A stretch of 64,000 nucleotides of DNA from Campylobacter sp. (GTDB lineage: Bacteria; Campylobacterota; Campylobacteria; Campylobacterales; Campylobacteraceae), in NCBI RefSeq assembly GCF_019423325.1, contig NZ_JAHZBQ010000002.1:518805-582804 (forward strand), given 5' to 3'. The notes under the pieces are model-generated. The model did no database searches, had not been told where the DNA came from, and saw only the letters and a program-made list of their open reading frames with translations. Positions 25,537-33,181 of this stretch are shown one piece after another. How positions within the stretch are numbered: position 1 is the stretch's first letter; each line of letters opens with the position of its first letter. Both the position numbers and the translations under genes were made by a program.

Positions 25537-27384
25537 ATGAAGCGAACTCTTTCCTCATTTGCGCTAGCTGTGGCGCTTTTAGGCGGTCTAAGCACGGCCG
25601 CGCTGGCTATCGGCGGACCTAGCGGCGCACACATCGACTACGGCATCCCGGGCAAGATCGGCGAAGTAGTCGTAAACCCATACGACATCGCGCCTTTAAC
25701 GGCGGTGATCAAAAACGGCGGCTACACGCTAGCAAACGCCAAAGTTACTATCGTACCAAAGCCGGGCGGTCAGGTTATCAGCTATAAAGTCGCCGACAAG
25801 CACCTTCGCACGCACGGCGGAATCCCTGTTTTCGGACTTTACCCTGACTATCAAAACACCGTCGAGGTCGAGTACGATAAAATTTACAAGGGACAAACCG
25901 AGCACGTAAAAGAAACCTATAAAATTTACGCTCCTGCGATTTATCTAGAGAGCTCGGGCATGCCGTCTCAAAAGGGCGCGCTGTTTGATAAAATCGAAGT
26001 CGTGAAGGCTCCGAGCGCCAAATTTGCCAACCGCCTTTACTACGTAAATAACTTCGTAAATAAAACCGGCAAGGGCACCAAAGTCGTGTGGAACAACCCT
26101 GCAGGCGGCGCGATCGAGTGGAACTACAGCCCGAATAACTTCATCCTAGACACCAAAGGCGAAGTGCGCTGGTATCTGGAGCCGAGTAAAATTTACGATC
26201 TCAAGCAGCCCTTTAGCGCGGGCGTCATGATGGGCTTTAAACAAAACGACGACGGCGCGATGACGTGGGGCTATGGGCAGCGATACGCCAAATACGACAT
26301 AATGGGCCGCGAAATTTTTAACCGCGAGCTACCTGCGGGATACAACGACTTCTCGCACTCCATGGACGTTGCGCAAAATGGCCACTACTTCCTCCGCGCG
26401 GCAAACGCCAACTATAAACGCGCCGACGGCAAAAACGTCCGCACCGTGCGCGACGTCATCGTCGAGGTTGATCGCGACGGCAACGTCGTAGATGATTTTA
26501 GATTATATGAAATTTTAGATCCTTACCGCGACATCGTGCTAAAAACGCTCGATCAGGGCGCGGTGTGCCTAAATATCGACGCCAGCAAGGCTGGCCACAC
26601 CGCGAGCACGGACGAGCTAGCCGCGATGGATACGAACGAAAAATGGGGCGACATCGTGGGCTCGGGCCCCGGACGCAATTGGGCGCACGTAAATAGCGTG
26701 GACTACGACCCGTCTGATGATAGTATCATCATCTCCAGCCGCCACCAAGACGCCGTCATCAAGATCGGCCGCGACAAAAAAGTCAAGTGGATAATGGGCG
26801 CGCACAAAGGCTGGAAGGATCAGTTTAAGGGCTACTTGCTTCAGCCGGTGGATAAAGACGGCAAAAAGATCGTCTGCGAGGACGAATACTCAAAATGCCC
26901 GGGCTACGAGAGCGAAACGGGCGGGTTTGACTGGCAGTGGACACAGCATACGGCGTTTCGCATCGACAGCAAGTCCAAAAAAGGCGTCGTCTATCTCACC
27001 GTCTTTGACAACGGCGACACCCGCGGCATGGAGCAGCCTGCGATGGCGGGTATGAAATACTCCCGCGCGGTCGTCTACAAAATCGACGAAAAAGCTAAAA
27101 CCGTCGAGCAAGTCTGGGAATACGGCAAACAGCGCGGCAGCGAGTGGTACAGCTCGGTCACTTCGCTCGCGCAGTATCAAGACGACCTTGATAGCGTGAT
27201 GGTCTACTCTGCGGTTGCGGGCATGCAGTTTGACATCGCCAAGGGCCGCCCGGTGGGAATGCCAAGCCCTCACATCGACGAGTTTGAATGGGGGGCAAAA
27301 GAGCCGTCAATCGAAATCAAAATGACCAACGCGATGGGCTATCAGGCGTTTCCGTTTAGCCTAGAAAAGGCATTTGAGAAGTAA
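25537..27384 (+). CDS. assT: Arylsulfate sulfotransferase, copy 2
   Basis: This 615-residue enzyme is similar to copy 1 along its length, with a signal peptide ending near AALA (residue about 24). The likely catalytic His is H471 in WQWTQHTAF. Supporting motifs are GRNWAHVNSV and ISSRHQDAVIKIGR. The candidate disulfide is C447-C454 (CEDEYSKC), with a longer spacing than in copy 1. AAAGGAGAA precedes the ATG. It is divergent from the dsbA-dsbI-kinase-regulator operon across 234 bp. A GC-rich hairpin terminator follows. Confidence 0.88.
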   Translation: MKRTLSSFALAVALLGGLSTAALAIGGPSGAHIDYGIPGKIGEVVVNPYDIAPLTAVIKNGGYTLANAKVTIVPKPGGQVISYKVADKHLRTHGGIPVFGLYPDYQNTVEVEYDKIYKGQTEHVKETYKIYAPAIYLESSGMPSQKGALFDKIEVVKAPSAKFANRLYYVNNFVNKTGKGTKVVWNNPAGGAIEWNYSPNNFILDTKGEVRWYLEPSKIYDLKQPFSAGVMMGFKQNDDGAMTWGYGQRYAKYDIMGREIFNRELPAGYNDFSHSMDVAQNGHYFLRAANANYKRADGKNVRTVRDVIVEVDRDGNVVDDFRLYEILDPYRDIVLKTLDQGAVCLNIDASKAGHTASTDELAAMDTNEKWGDIVGSGPGRNWAHVNSVDYDPSDDSIIISSRHQDAVIKIGRDKKVKWIMGAHKGWKDQFKGYLLQPVDKDGKKIVCEDEYSKCPGYESETGGFDWQWTQHTAFRIDSKSKKGVVYLTVFDNGDTRGMEQPAMAGMKYSRAVVYKIDEKAKTVEQVWEYGKQRGSEWYSSVTSLAQYQDDLDSVMVYSAVAGMQFDIAKGRPVGMPSPHIDEFEWGAKEPSIEIKMTNAMGYQAFPFSLEKAFEK

Positions 27385-27397
27385 AATTTTAAAATTT

Positions 27398-27431
27398 AGC
27401 GGTCGCGTTTCGGGCGCGGCCGCTTTTGTTT
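27398..27431 (+). terminator. Terminator of assT copy 2
   Basis: A 10-bp GC-rich stem (27398-27407 with 27415-27424, loop TTTCGGG) is followed by TTTTGTTTT. This is a good rho-independent terminator. Confidence 0.8.
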
Positions 27432-27702
27432 TAGATTATGGTCAAATTCTACACATCTACTCGATAGAATTTCATCCGAATTTGCTAAATTTTATCCCTC
27501 GGTACGGCAAAATTTAGCCGAAAACATAGCTCTTTGTTCTAGATAAAATTTAATCATCGGATTTGCGATTTCGCGCTCCGCTTTTGCTATAATTTCGCTC
27601 TGCTAAAATTAATAAGCGTTATTTCGGTATAGACGAGGTAGCGCACGGTTTGGATGAAATTTGCATCCCGCTTGAGGGCAGGGGACGACGGGTATGAGGT
27701 TA

Positions 27703-28041
27703 ATGCGCCCAAAGGATATTCGTGCGGCAAGGCGGCGCAGCAAAGGAAAAAGAGTGGAAAAATCCAGAAAAAAGGAACTCAAAAAGCTCGCGGCACAGCG
27801 GCAGCGAGATGCATTTGAAAAGAGCCTGTCTATGAATAGGGCGGAGTTTGAGGGGCTATTTGAGTTCCTAGACGAGGGCTTGGCGCATCGCGACTGCGAC
27901 GGTACGCATAGCCTCACGCTGGAGTTTTTGCGAGCTCGGCGCGCGCTGAATGAGACGGCGGTCCTAGACTTTTGCGAGCAAAATGGCGGATATTGCGACC
28001 GCGAAGTTCTAAACAACGTGCAAAATTGCTTCGAATTTTAA
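27703..28041 (+). CDS. DUF2695-family protein
   Basis: This protein has about 112 residues from ATG 27703, which has GAGG close upstream; an ATG at 27694 is the alternative start. Residues 1-40 are very basic (ARRRSKGKRVEKSRKKELKK). The C-terminal half matches DUF2695: MNRAEFEGLFEFLDEGL, then CDGTHSLTLEFLRA and NGGYCDREVLNNV. The family is small, cytoplasmic and of unknown function, often found near toxin-immunity or nucleic-acid genes. The 309-bp gap before it holds a terminator and no other gene. Confidence 0.75.
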   Translation: MRPKDIRAARRRSKGKRVEKSRKKELKKLAAQRQRDAFEKSLSMNRAEFEGLFEFLDEGLAHRDCDGTHSLTLEFLRARRALNETAVLDFCEQNGGYCDREVLNNVQNCFEF

Positions 28042-28578
28042 GGGGCTGTGCGCAGAGAGATAGGGTTTCGCAAGCGTCGTTTCAAAGAGGCAGTGCGTAA
28101 AATTTAGTAAAATTTTAGCGGCGCGAGGGCTCAAAAGTAGGGCTAAAGCAGCGTTTGCGGTGCGAACTGCCGCCGTGCAATAAGCACAAAGCCCACCGCG
28201 CCAAACATGCGGGCCTTTTGTAGAATTAATGCTATAGTTTTTAAATTTGACGCAAAAGGCGGGCAACTCGCCGTCAAAACGGCAATTAAAGCGTGGTGTG
28301 ACGGGGCTTGTATGAACTTAAGAGCGGTATTGCTCGCTTAATTTAACGATACAAGACGGCGCGGAGACCTGGAGTTTGCCCCCTTAAATTTTATTGCGGT
28401 AGCCATCAGGCGGACAGAGATATGCTATGGACGTTTTCATTGAGCGAGCTTGCCGCAGACGCTTTGCTGTGCGACAAGCAGGTTGATTGCAAGATTAGGA
28501 AAACTCGCACAAAGCGCTTTTACGCGAGAGGACTTTGCTGCGGTGCCGACGTAAATTTTATCTGCGCGGCATTTAAAT
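28042..28578. other. Intergenic region without a recognisable gene
   Basis: These 537 bp are AT/GC-mixed, with several TAAAATTT words and short frames only. A frame on the plus strand from 28422 overlaps the end of the prenyltransferase gene and has no family resemblance, so I do not call it. Confidence 0.5.
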
Positions 28579-29481
28579 TTAGCCTAAAATTTCCCCGACT
28601 AAAAACAGCGCCGACATCGCAAACGTGCAGAGCGCGACGATCTTTAGCTGTCCGTCGAAATCGCGACACTCCCGCACCTGCAAAACGAAAAATAGGTGCC
28701 GAATAAGCGGCATGAAGCTCGCTATATAGAGTAATTTTACGCCCGAATCTCCGCGCAAAAGCGAGTAGCAGAGCATTAGCCCCGCTCCGCCCGCGATTAG
28801 CGCGTAGTGGTAGCGCTTGGCCGCGCGCAGTCCGATACGCACGGGGATCGTGCGCTTGCCTTTGAGCGCATCGTTTTGTACGTCGCGCATATTATTTAAA
28901 TTTAGCACGGCGGTGCTTAGCATCCCGCACGCGCACGCAGGCAGCAGCAGCGCCGCATCGAGCGAACGCGCGTATAAAAAGTACGAGCCCAGCACGCTAA
29001 GTAGCCCAAAAAACAAAAACACGAAAACGTCGCCAAGTCCCTTATATCCGTATGCGCCGGCGCCCACGGTGTAGCGGATCGCCGCGTATATCGACGCGCC
29101 GCCTAGCGCTAAAAACAGTAGCACGAGATAAAATCGCTCGCCAAACGCCAAAACGCTCAGCGTGAAGCTGCAAAGCGCTGAAAGCAGCGCCGTAGCGACG
29201 ATGATGCGCTTCATCTGCTTGGCGCTCATCTGTCCCGTTTGGATCGCGCGGCGCGGCCCCAGCCTGCCATCATCGTCGGTGCCTTTTACCGCGTCGCCAT
29301 AGTCGTTGGCGTAGTCGCTAAGTACCTGAAACAACAGCGTCGTAAGCAGCGCCAGCGCGAAAATATCGGCTCTAAACGCGCCCGCATCGTATGCCACGCC
29401 GCTACCGAGCAGTACGCCCGAGACGCTAAGAGGTAGCGATCTAAGGCGAGCGGATGCATAGAGAGCTTTTGCGGTTATCAT
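28579..29481 (-). CDS. MenA-like 1,4-dihydroxy-2-naphthoate polyprenyltransferase
   Basis: I use ATG 29481 (MITAKALYASARLRSLP). The frame extends 15 residues further up to 29526 but without a membrane or family signal. The protein is about 300 residues and strongly hydrophobic, with about eight or nine membrane segments. It has the UbiA-superfamily Asp-rich motifs NDYGDAVKGTDDDGRLGPRR (near 60) and NLNNMRDVQND (near 185). The first motif is of the MenA type, which attaches a polyprenyl tail in menaquinone synthesis. Campylobacters normally make menaquinone by the futalosine route, so the gene may be acquired or serve a related quinone step. Confidence 0.75.
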   Translation of the reverse strand: MITAKALYASARLRSLPLSVSGVLLGSGVAYDAGAFRADIFALALLTTLLFQVLSDYANDYGDAVKGTDDDGRLGPRRAIQTGQMSAKQMKRIIVATALLSALCSFTLSVLAFGERFYLVLLFLALGGASIYAAIRYTVGAGAYGYKGLGDVFVFLFFGLLSVLGSYFLYARSLDAALLLPACACGMLSTAVLNLNNMRDVQNDALKGKRTIPVRIGLRAAKRYHYALIAGGAGLMLCYSLLRGDSGVKLLYIASFMPLIRHLFFVLQVRECRDFDGQLKIVALCTFAMSALFLVGEILG

Positions 29482-29653
29482 TTTTTGCCTTTTTAAATTT
29501 ATACGCCGAATTTGCGGCGAACTCAATTTAAAATTTAGCGGAAAAACGCCAAAAATATTATAAATTTAGACTATTCGTAGAGTAAATTTTATTTAAATTC
29601 GCCTTTTTAATATAAATAGCGGTAAAATAGAGCCAAAAATTTTAGGAATTGTG

Positions 29654-30484
29654 ATGAAAAAAGTTCTTACCGTTCAAGATATATCCTGCGTGGGCAAGGT
29701 TTCGCTGACCGTTGCATTGCCGATACTAAGCGCGATGGGGATGAGCACGAGTGTGATCCCTACGGCGGTTTTATCGATGCATACGGGCTTTTCGGGCTAC
29801 ACCTTTTGCGATTTAAGCTCGCAGATACGCGCGATCATGGCGCACTGGAAAGACCGCGGAGTGGTGTTTGACGGCATCTACACGGGCTTTTTGGGCTCGG
29901 CGGCACAGATCGAGATTATGGGCGAGCTATTTGCGAGCTTCGGCGGCGCGGGCAAGACCATTTTGGTCGATCCTTGCATGGGCGATAACGGCGTGTTTTA
30001 TCCGGGCTTTAATGAGGATTTTGCTCGCATGATGGCGCTTCTGTGCGCTCAAGCCGACGTCATCACGCCTAATATCACCGAGGCCTGCGCGATCACGGGC
30101 GTGCCGTACCGAGAGGATGCGGATAGGGATTTCATCATGGATCTACTTGCAAGGCTTCGAGAGCTGGGCGCTAGGCAGGTTATTTTAAAAGGCATCGGCT
30201 ACATCGCCGATCAGTGCGGGGTTTTCAGCTACGATGCGCGCACGGGCAGGACGAACGAGTATTTTCACGAGCTGCTGCCAGTCAAATTTAACGGCACCGG
30301 CGATATTTTCGCAGCCGTAGCTTTCGGCGCGATAATGCGCGGCAAGTCGCTAGAAACGGCGGTTCGAATCGCTGCGGACTTCGTCGTAAGCACGATCAAG
30401 GAGACAATGAGCGACGAGGAGCGCAAGGACTACGAAGGGGTCGATTTCGAAGCGATAATTCCCGAGCTGGTGAGGAAAATCTAA
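29654..30484 (+). CDS. Pyridoxal/pyridoxamine kinase-like protein
   Basis: I choose ATG 29654; a GTG one codon earlier is possible, and AGGA lies upstream. About 276 residues match the PdxK/PdxY (phosphomethylpyrimidine kinase-like) fold: VQDISCVGKVSLTVALPILS near the start, YTGFLGSA, VDPCMGDNG, TPNITEAC, and the anion-hole motif FNGTGDIFAA near the end. It should phosphorylate vitamin B6 aldehydes or amines in the cytoplasm for PLP salvage. It is divergent from the MenA-like gene. Confidence 0.83.
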   Translation: MKKVLTVQDISCVGKVSLTVALPILSAMGMSTSVIPTAVLSMHTGFSGYTFCDLSSQIRAIMAHWKDRGVVFDGIYTGFLGSAAQIEIMGELFASFGGAGKTILVDPCMGDNGVFYPGFNEDFARMMALLCAQADVITPNITEACAITGVPYREDADRDFIMDLLARLRELGARQVILKGIGYIADQCGVFSYDARTGRTNEYFHELLPVKFNGTGDIFAAVAFGAIMRGKSLETAVRIAADFVVSTIKETMSDEERKDYEGVDFEAIIPELVRKI

Positions 30485-30932
30485 GTTCTAGACGGATTTG
30501 GAACTCGCCGCGCGGACAGCGGATTTGTGGTAGAGCTTTAAAATTTTACCATAAAAAATTCCTAAATTTTATCTGCTGCGTGAAATTTTAAAATTTCAAA
30601 ATTTATGTGTCGTGTAGGGCATGGAATTTTATAGGCGACGTGGAATTCTAGAATTCATACATTGCACGGCTTATAATTTTATCTCCTGCATAGAATTTTA
30701 AAATTTGTACCGACGTAAAGATGCGAAATTTATCACTAGCGCGGAATTTTAAACACAAGGCTACAGCGAATTTATCTGCTTGCGAGCTTGAGCTGCATTT
30801 TGAAATTTTGCACAAAATCTGCTTAAAATTTTATTCCCACAAGCCGTGCATTCATAAAGTATTCTCAAAATTTAGATTAAAATCCGTATTTAAATCCTAT
30901 ATTATTTAAAATTTTAGCGATTATTAGAGAGG

Positions 30933-31124
30933 ATGCTTGAAGAATTAAATAAAGATGGATATAAAATTAACGGCACTAAATTGCAATATCTGATAGCGAA
31001 AAATGAGATGATACGGAAAATTTTATGAGATACCAAGCATCAAGACGGTTACACTATAGCGGTTACTATAAGCGGCAGCGATACGGATAAGATAAATACT
31101 TACACAGAAAAAGAAGGATTGTAA
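30933..31124 (+). pseudogene. Short frame broken by TGA, relic of unknown gene
   Basis: ATG 30933, preceded by GAGAGG, opens 31 codons (MLEELNKDGYKINGTKLQYL and on) to TGA 31026-31028. The same frame continues 31 more codons (GYTIAVTISGSDTDKINTYT) to TAA 31124. The composition differs from the GC-rich flanks. No family is recognised. Confidence 0.35.
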
Positions 31125-31312
31125 TAGCAAAGACGATTGGAATTTGAATGTGTAAAAAAGCACTTAATTAAATTTTTCGAAGCATTTGGCGAGATTATAT
31201 GATTTTAAAATTTAAATAAGACGGACGACATAGTCGTGAAATTTAAATATGAGCGTCGGCGCAAAATAGCCGCGGAGTGGATCGGCTAGCTCCGCTAAAA
31301 GCGCTATATAAA

Positions 31313-31354
31313 GGGTAAATTTAAAATTGAAGCTTTGCCGAATTAAATTTACCC
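31313..31354 (-). terminator. Hairpin downstream of hcp
   Basis: A 12-bp stem (GGGTAAATTTAA with TTAAATTTACCC, 31313-31324 and 31343-31354) with an 18-base loop lies about 20 bp past the hcp stop. It is a plausible terminator for the minus-strand gene. Confidence 0.5.
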
Positions 31355-31374
31355 GATTTGCCTCGCTATAAAAT

Positions 31375-32703
31375 TTATTCGCCCAGGAAGTATTTCAGAT
31401 CCGCCTGCGCGTCGCCGCTGATTAGGCGAAGGCCGAAATTTTGCACCAAAAAGCCCAAAATTTCGTCGTTGAAAAACTCAGGCACCGTAGGGCCCACGTT
31501 GATATTCTTAACGCCTAGGCTAAACAGCGCAAGCAGGATGATGACCGCCTTTTGCTCCATCCACATCAGCACGATCGAGACCGGCAGATCGTTTACCGCG
31601 ATACCCGTAGCCTCGCTAAGCGCAAGGGCGATCTTGACCGCGCCGTTGCTGTCGTTGCACTGGCCAAGGTCGATATAGCGCGGAAGCTCGGTGCCGGGCA
31701 CGTTTCCGAAATCCACGTCGTTGAAGCGGAATTTGCCGCAGCTGGAGGTCAAAATCACGCAGTCCTTCGGCAGGCTAAGCGCTAGCTCGCGGTAATACTC
31801 GCGTCCCTTACCCGGCGCGTCGCAGCCTGCGATGACGAAAAAGCGGCGGATTTTGCCCGAGCTGATCGCGTCTAGAATTTGCGGCGCAAGGCTTAAAATG
31901 GTCTTGTAGTGTCCGCCCGTCACCAAGCTCTCGTCGCTGTCCATGCTCACGTCGCCGCATGCAAGCGCGCACTCGATGAGCGGCGTAAAATCGTCGTTTT
32001 GGATATGCTTGATCCCGTCGGTACCCGCGATAGAGTAGCCAAACAGCCTGTCTGCGTAGCTACAGGATGAGCGAAGCGGCACGATGCAGTTCGTGGTCAT
32101 CAAAATCGCGCCTTTAAATTCGTTAAAAAGCTTGGTCTGATCGAACCACGCCTTGCCGATGTTGCCCTTTAGGTGCGGATACTTGCGAAGCTGCGGATAG
32201 CCGTGCGCAGGAAGCATCTCGGAGTGGGTGTAGATATTGATGCCCTTGCCCTCGGTCGCTTTTAGCAGCGCCTCAAGAGCATGCAGGTTGTGTCCGCTAA
32301 CCAAAATCGCCTTGCCTTCGACTTTGTTTTGGCTTACCTTAACCGGGGTCGGTACGCCGAATTTTGCGGTATGCGCCTCGCTTAAGATGTCCATCATCTG
32401 CACGCCCGCGCTTCCGACGGCCATTAGCTGCGCGATATGCTCGTCAAAGTTAAAATTTGAGTTCGTCAGCGTGAAATACAGTGTATCCGCCATAACGGTA
32501 TCGACCGCGCTAGTATCGGCACCGAGCTCACGGGCGTGGTGGCGGTAGGCGCTAAGCCCCTTAAGCCCGAAGATCATCGTATCTTGCAGCCGCGCGAGCG
32601 TAGAGCCCTTGCCGCAGGTGCCTTTGCTTTGGCCCTTCGCGCCGCAGCCCTCGGGCGCGCTCATTTGGCACTGATGACAGAACATCTCTAGATTGTCGCT
32701 CAT
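31375..32703 (-). CDS. hcp: Hybrid cluster protein (hydroxylamine/NO reductase), short class III type
   Basis: The N-terminal Cys motif (C9, C12, C20, C30 in FCHQCQ...GCG...TCG) binds the first iron-sulfur cluster. Later Cys-containing motifs VSGHNLH, TTNCIVP, GCDAPGKG and TSSCGKFRFN build the hybrid cluster. At 442 residues it is about 100 shorter than E. coli Hcp and lacks the helical insert after the first motif, as in class III proteins. Hcp reduces NO or hydroxylamine in anaerobic nitrosative stress. An FNR-type site lies about 70 bp upstream. There is no hcr reductase gene beside it. AAAGGAT precedes the ATG. Confidence 0.87.
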   Translation of the reverse strand: MSDNLEMFCHQCQMSAPEGCGAKGQSKGTCGKGSTLARLQDTMIFGLKGLSAYRHHARELGADTSAVDTVMADTLYFTLTNSNFNFDEHIAQLMAVGSAGVQMMDILSEAHTAKFGVPTPVKVSQNKVEGKAILVSGHNLHALEALLKATEGKGINIYTHSEMLPAHGYPQLRKYPHLKGNIGKAWFDQTKLFNEFKGAILMTTNCIVPLRSSCSYADRLFGYSIAGTDGIKHIQNDDFTPLIECALACGDVSMDSDESLVTGGHYKTILSLAPQILDAISSGKIRRFFVIAGCDAPGKGREYYRELALSLPKDCVILTSSCGKFRFNDVDFGNVPGTELPRYIDLGQCNDSNGAVKIALALSEATGIAVNDLPVSIVLMWMEQKAVIILLALFSLGVKNINVGPTVPEFFNDEILGFLVQNFGLRLISGDAQADLKYFLGE

Positions 32704-32734
32704 AGAAATCCTTTTATGAAAAATTTAGTTAGTA

Positions 32735-32776
32735 ATTTTAAGATTTTATTTAGGAAAAAAAAATGATTATAATCAA
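32735..32776 (-). promoter_or_regulatory. FNR/CRP-type operator and -10 before hcp
   Basis: ATGAT-TATA-ATCAA (32763-32776) matches the FNR-type dyad TTGAT-N4-ATCAA in nine of ten positions. A TAAAAT -10 candidate lies at 32735-32740 on the minus strand. The spacing would place the dyad near -41, the class II activator position. Control by an FNR/CRP-family regulator of nitrosative or anaerobic genes is likely. Confidence 0.6.
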
Positions 32777-33130
32777 TAAATGGCTAAATTTTATCAAAGT
32801 TGCTTATAAAATGAGAACGATTTGAAATTTAAATCTTTGCGGCATGCGGTGCAAATAGCGCAACGAGCGTGCTGCTGTGAAGCAAACGCCTATAGCCGTA
32901 TACTATCGCGAAGTAAACGCTTATGACCAAATTGCTGCCGAGCACGCGATTTTGCGACGAGACACTCTCCTCTAGTCGAGCGTTTTAAGTAAAAGCGTAT
33001 TTAAGCCGACCTAAACGCGACTCTGCATTATATCCTAGCACTTAATCGGAATATACGATATGAGTTTAAATATAAGTAAATTATTATAAAATCTTTAAAA
33101 TATTTAATTAAATTTTCATTTAAAGGTTAT

Positions 33131-33136
33131 TATAAT
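33131..33136 (+). promoter_or_regulatory. -10 box of the autotransporter gene
   Basis: TATAAT lies 46 bp before the ATG in a strongly AT-rich stretch with T-rich periodic tracts upstream, as in Campylobacter sigma-70 promoters. AAAGAAAGGGA before the ATG is the ribosome-binding site. Confidence 0.5.
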
Positions 33137-33181
33137 TAAATAATTTTTTTATAAAAACCAAACCATAAAGAAAGGGATCGT

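Larger units (their letters stand above)
30485..31374. other. AT-rich gap with degenerate repeats and a broken short frame
   Basis: Between 30535 and 30720 a loose unit recurs several times. It reads approximately TTTTATCTGCTGCGTGGAAT followed by TTAAAATT, with many substitutions. Positions 30933-31124 hold a short interrupted frame, described separately. From 31313 to 31354 lies the terminator of hcp. I see no intact gene. Confidence 0.5.
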
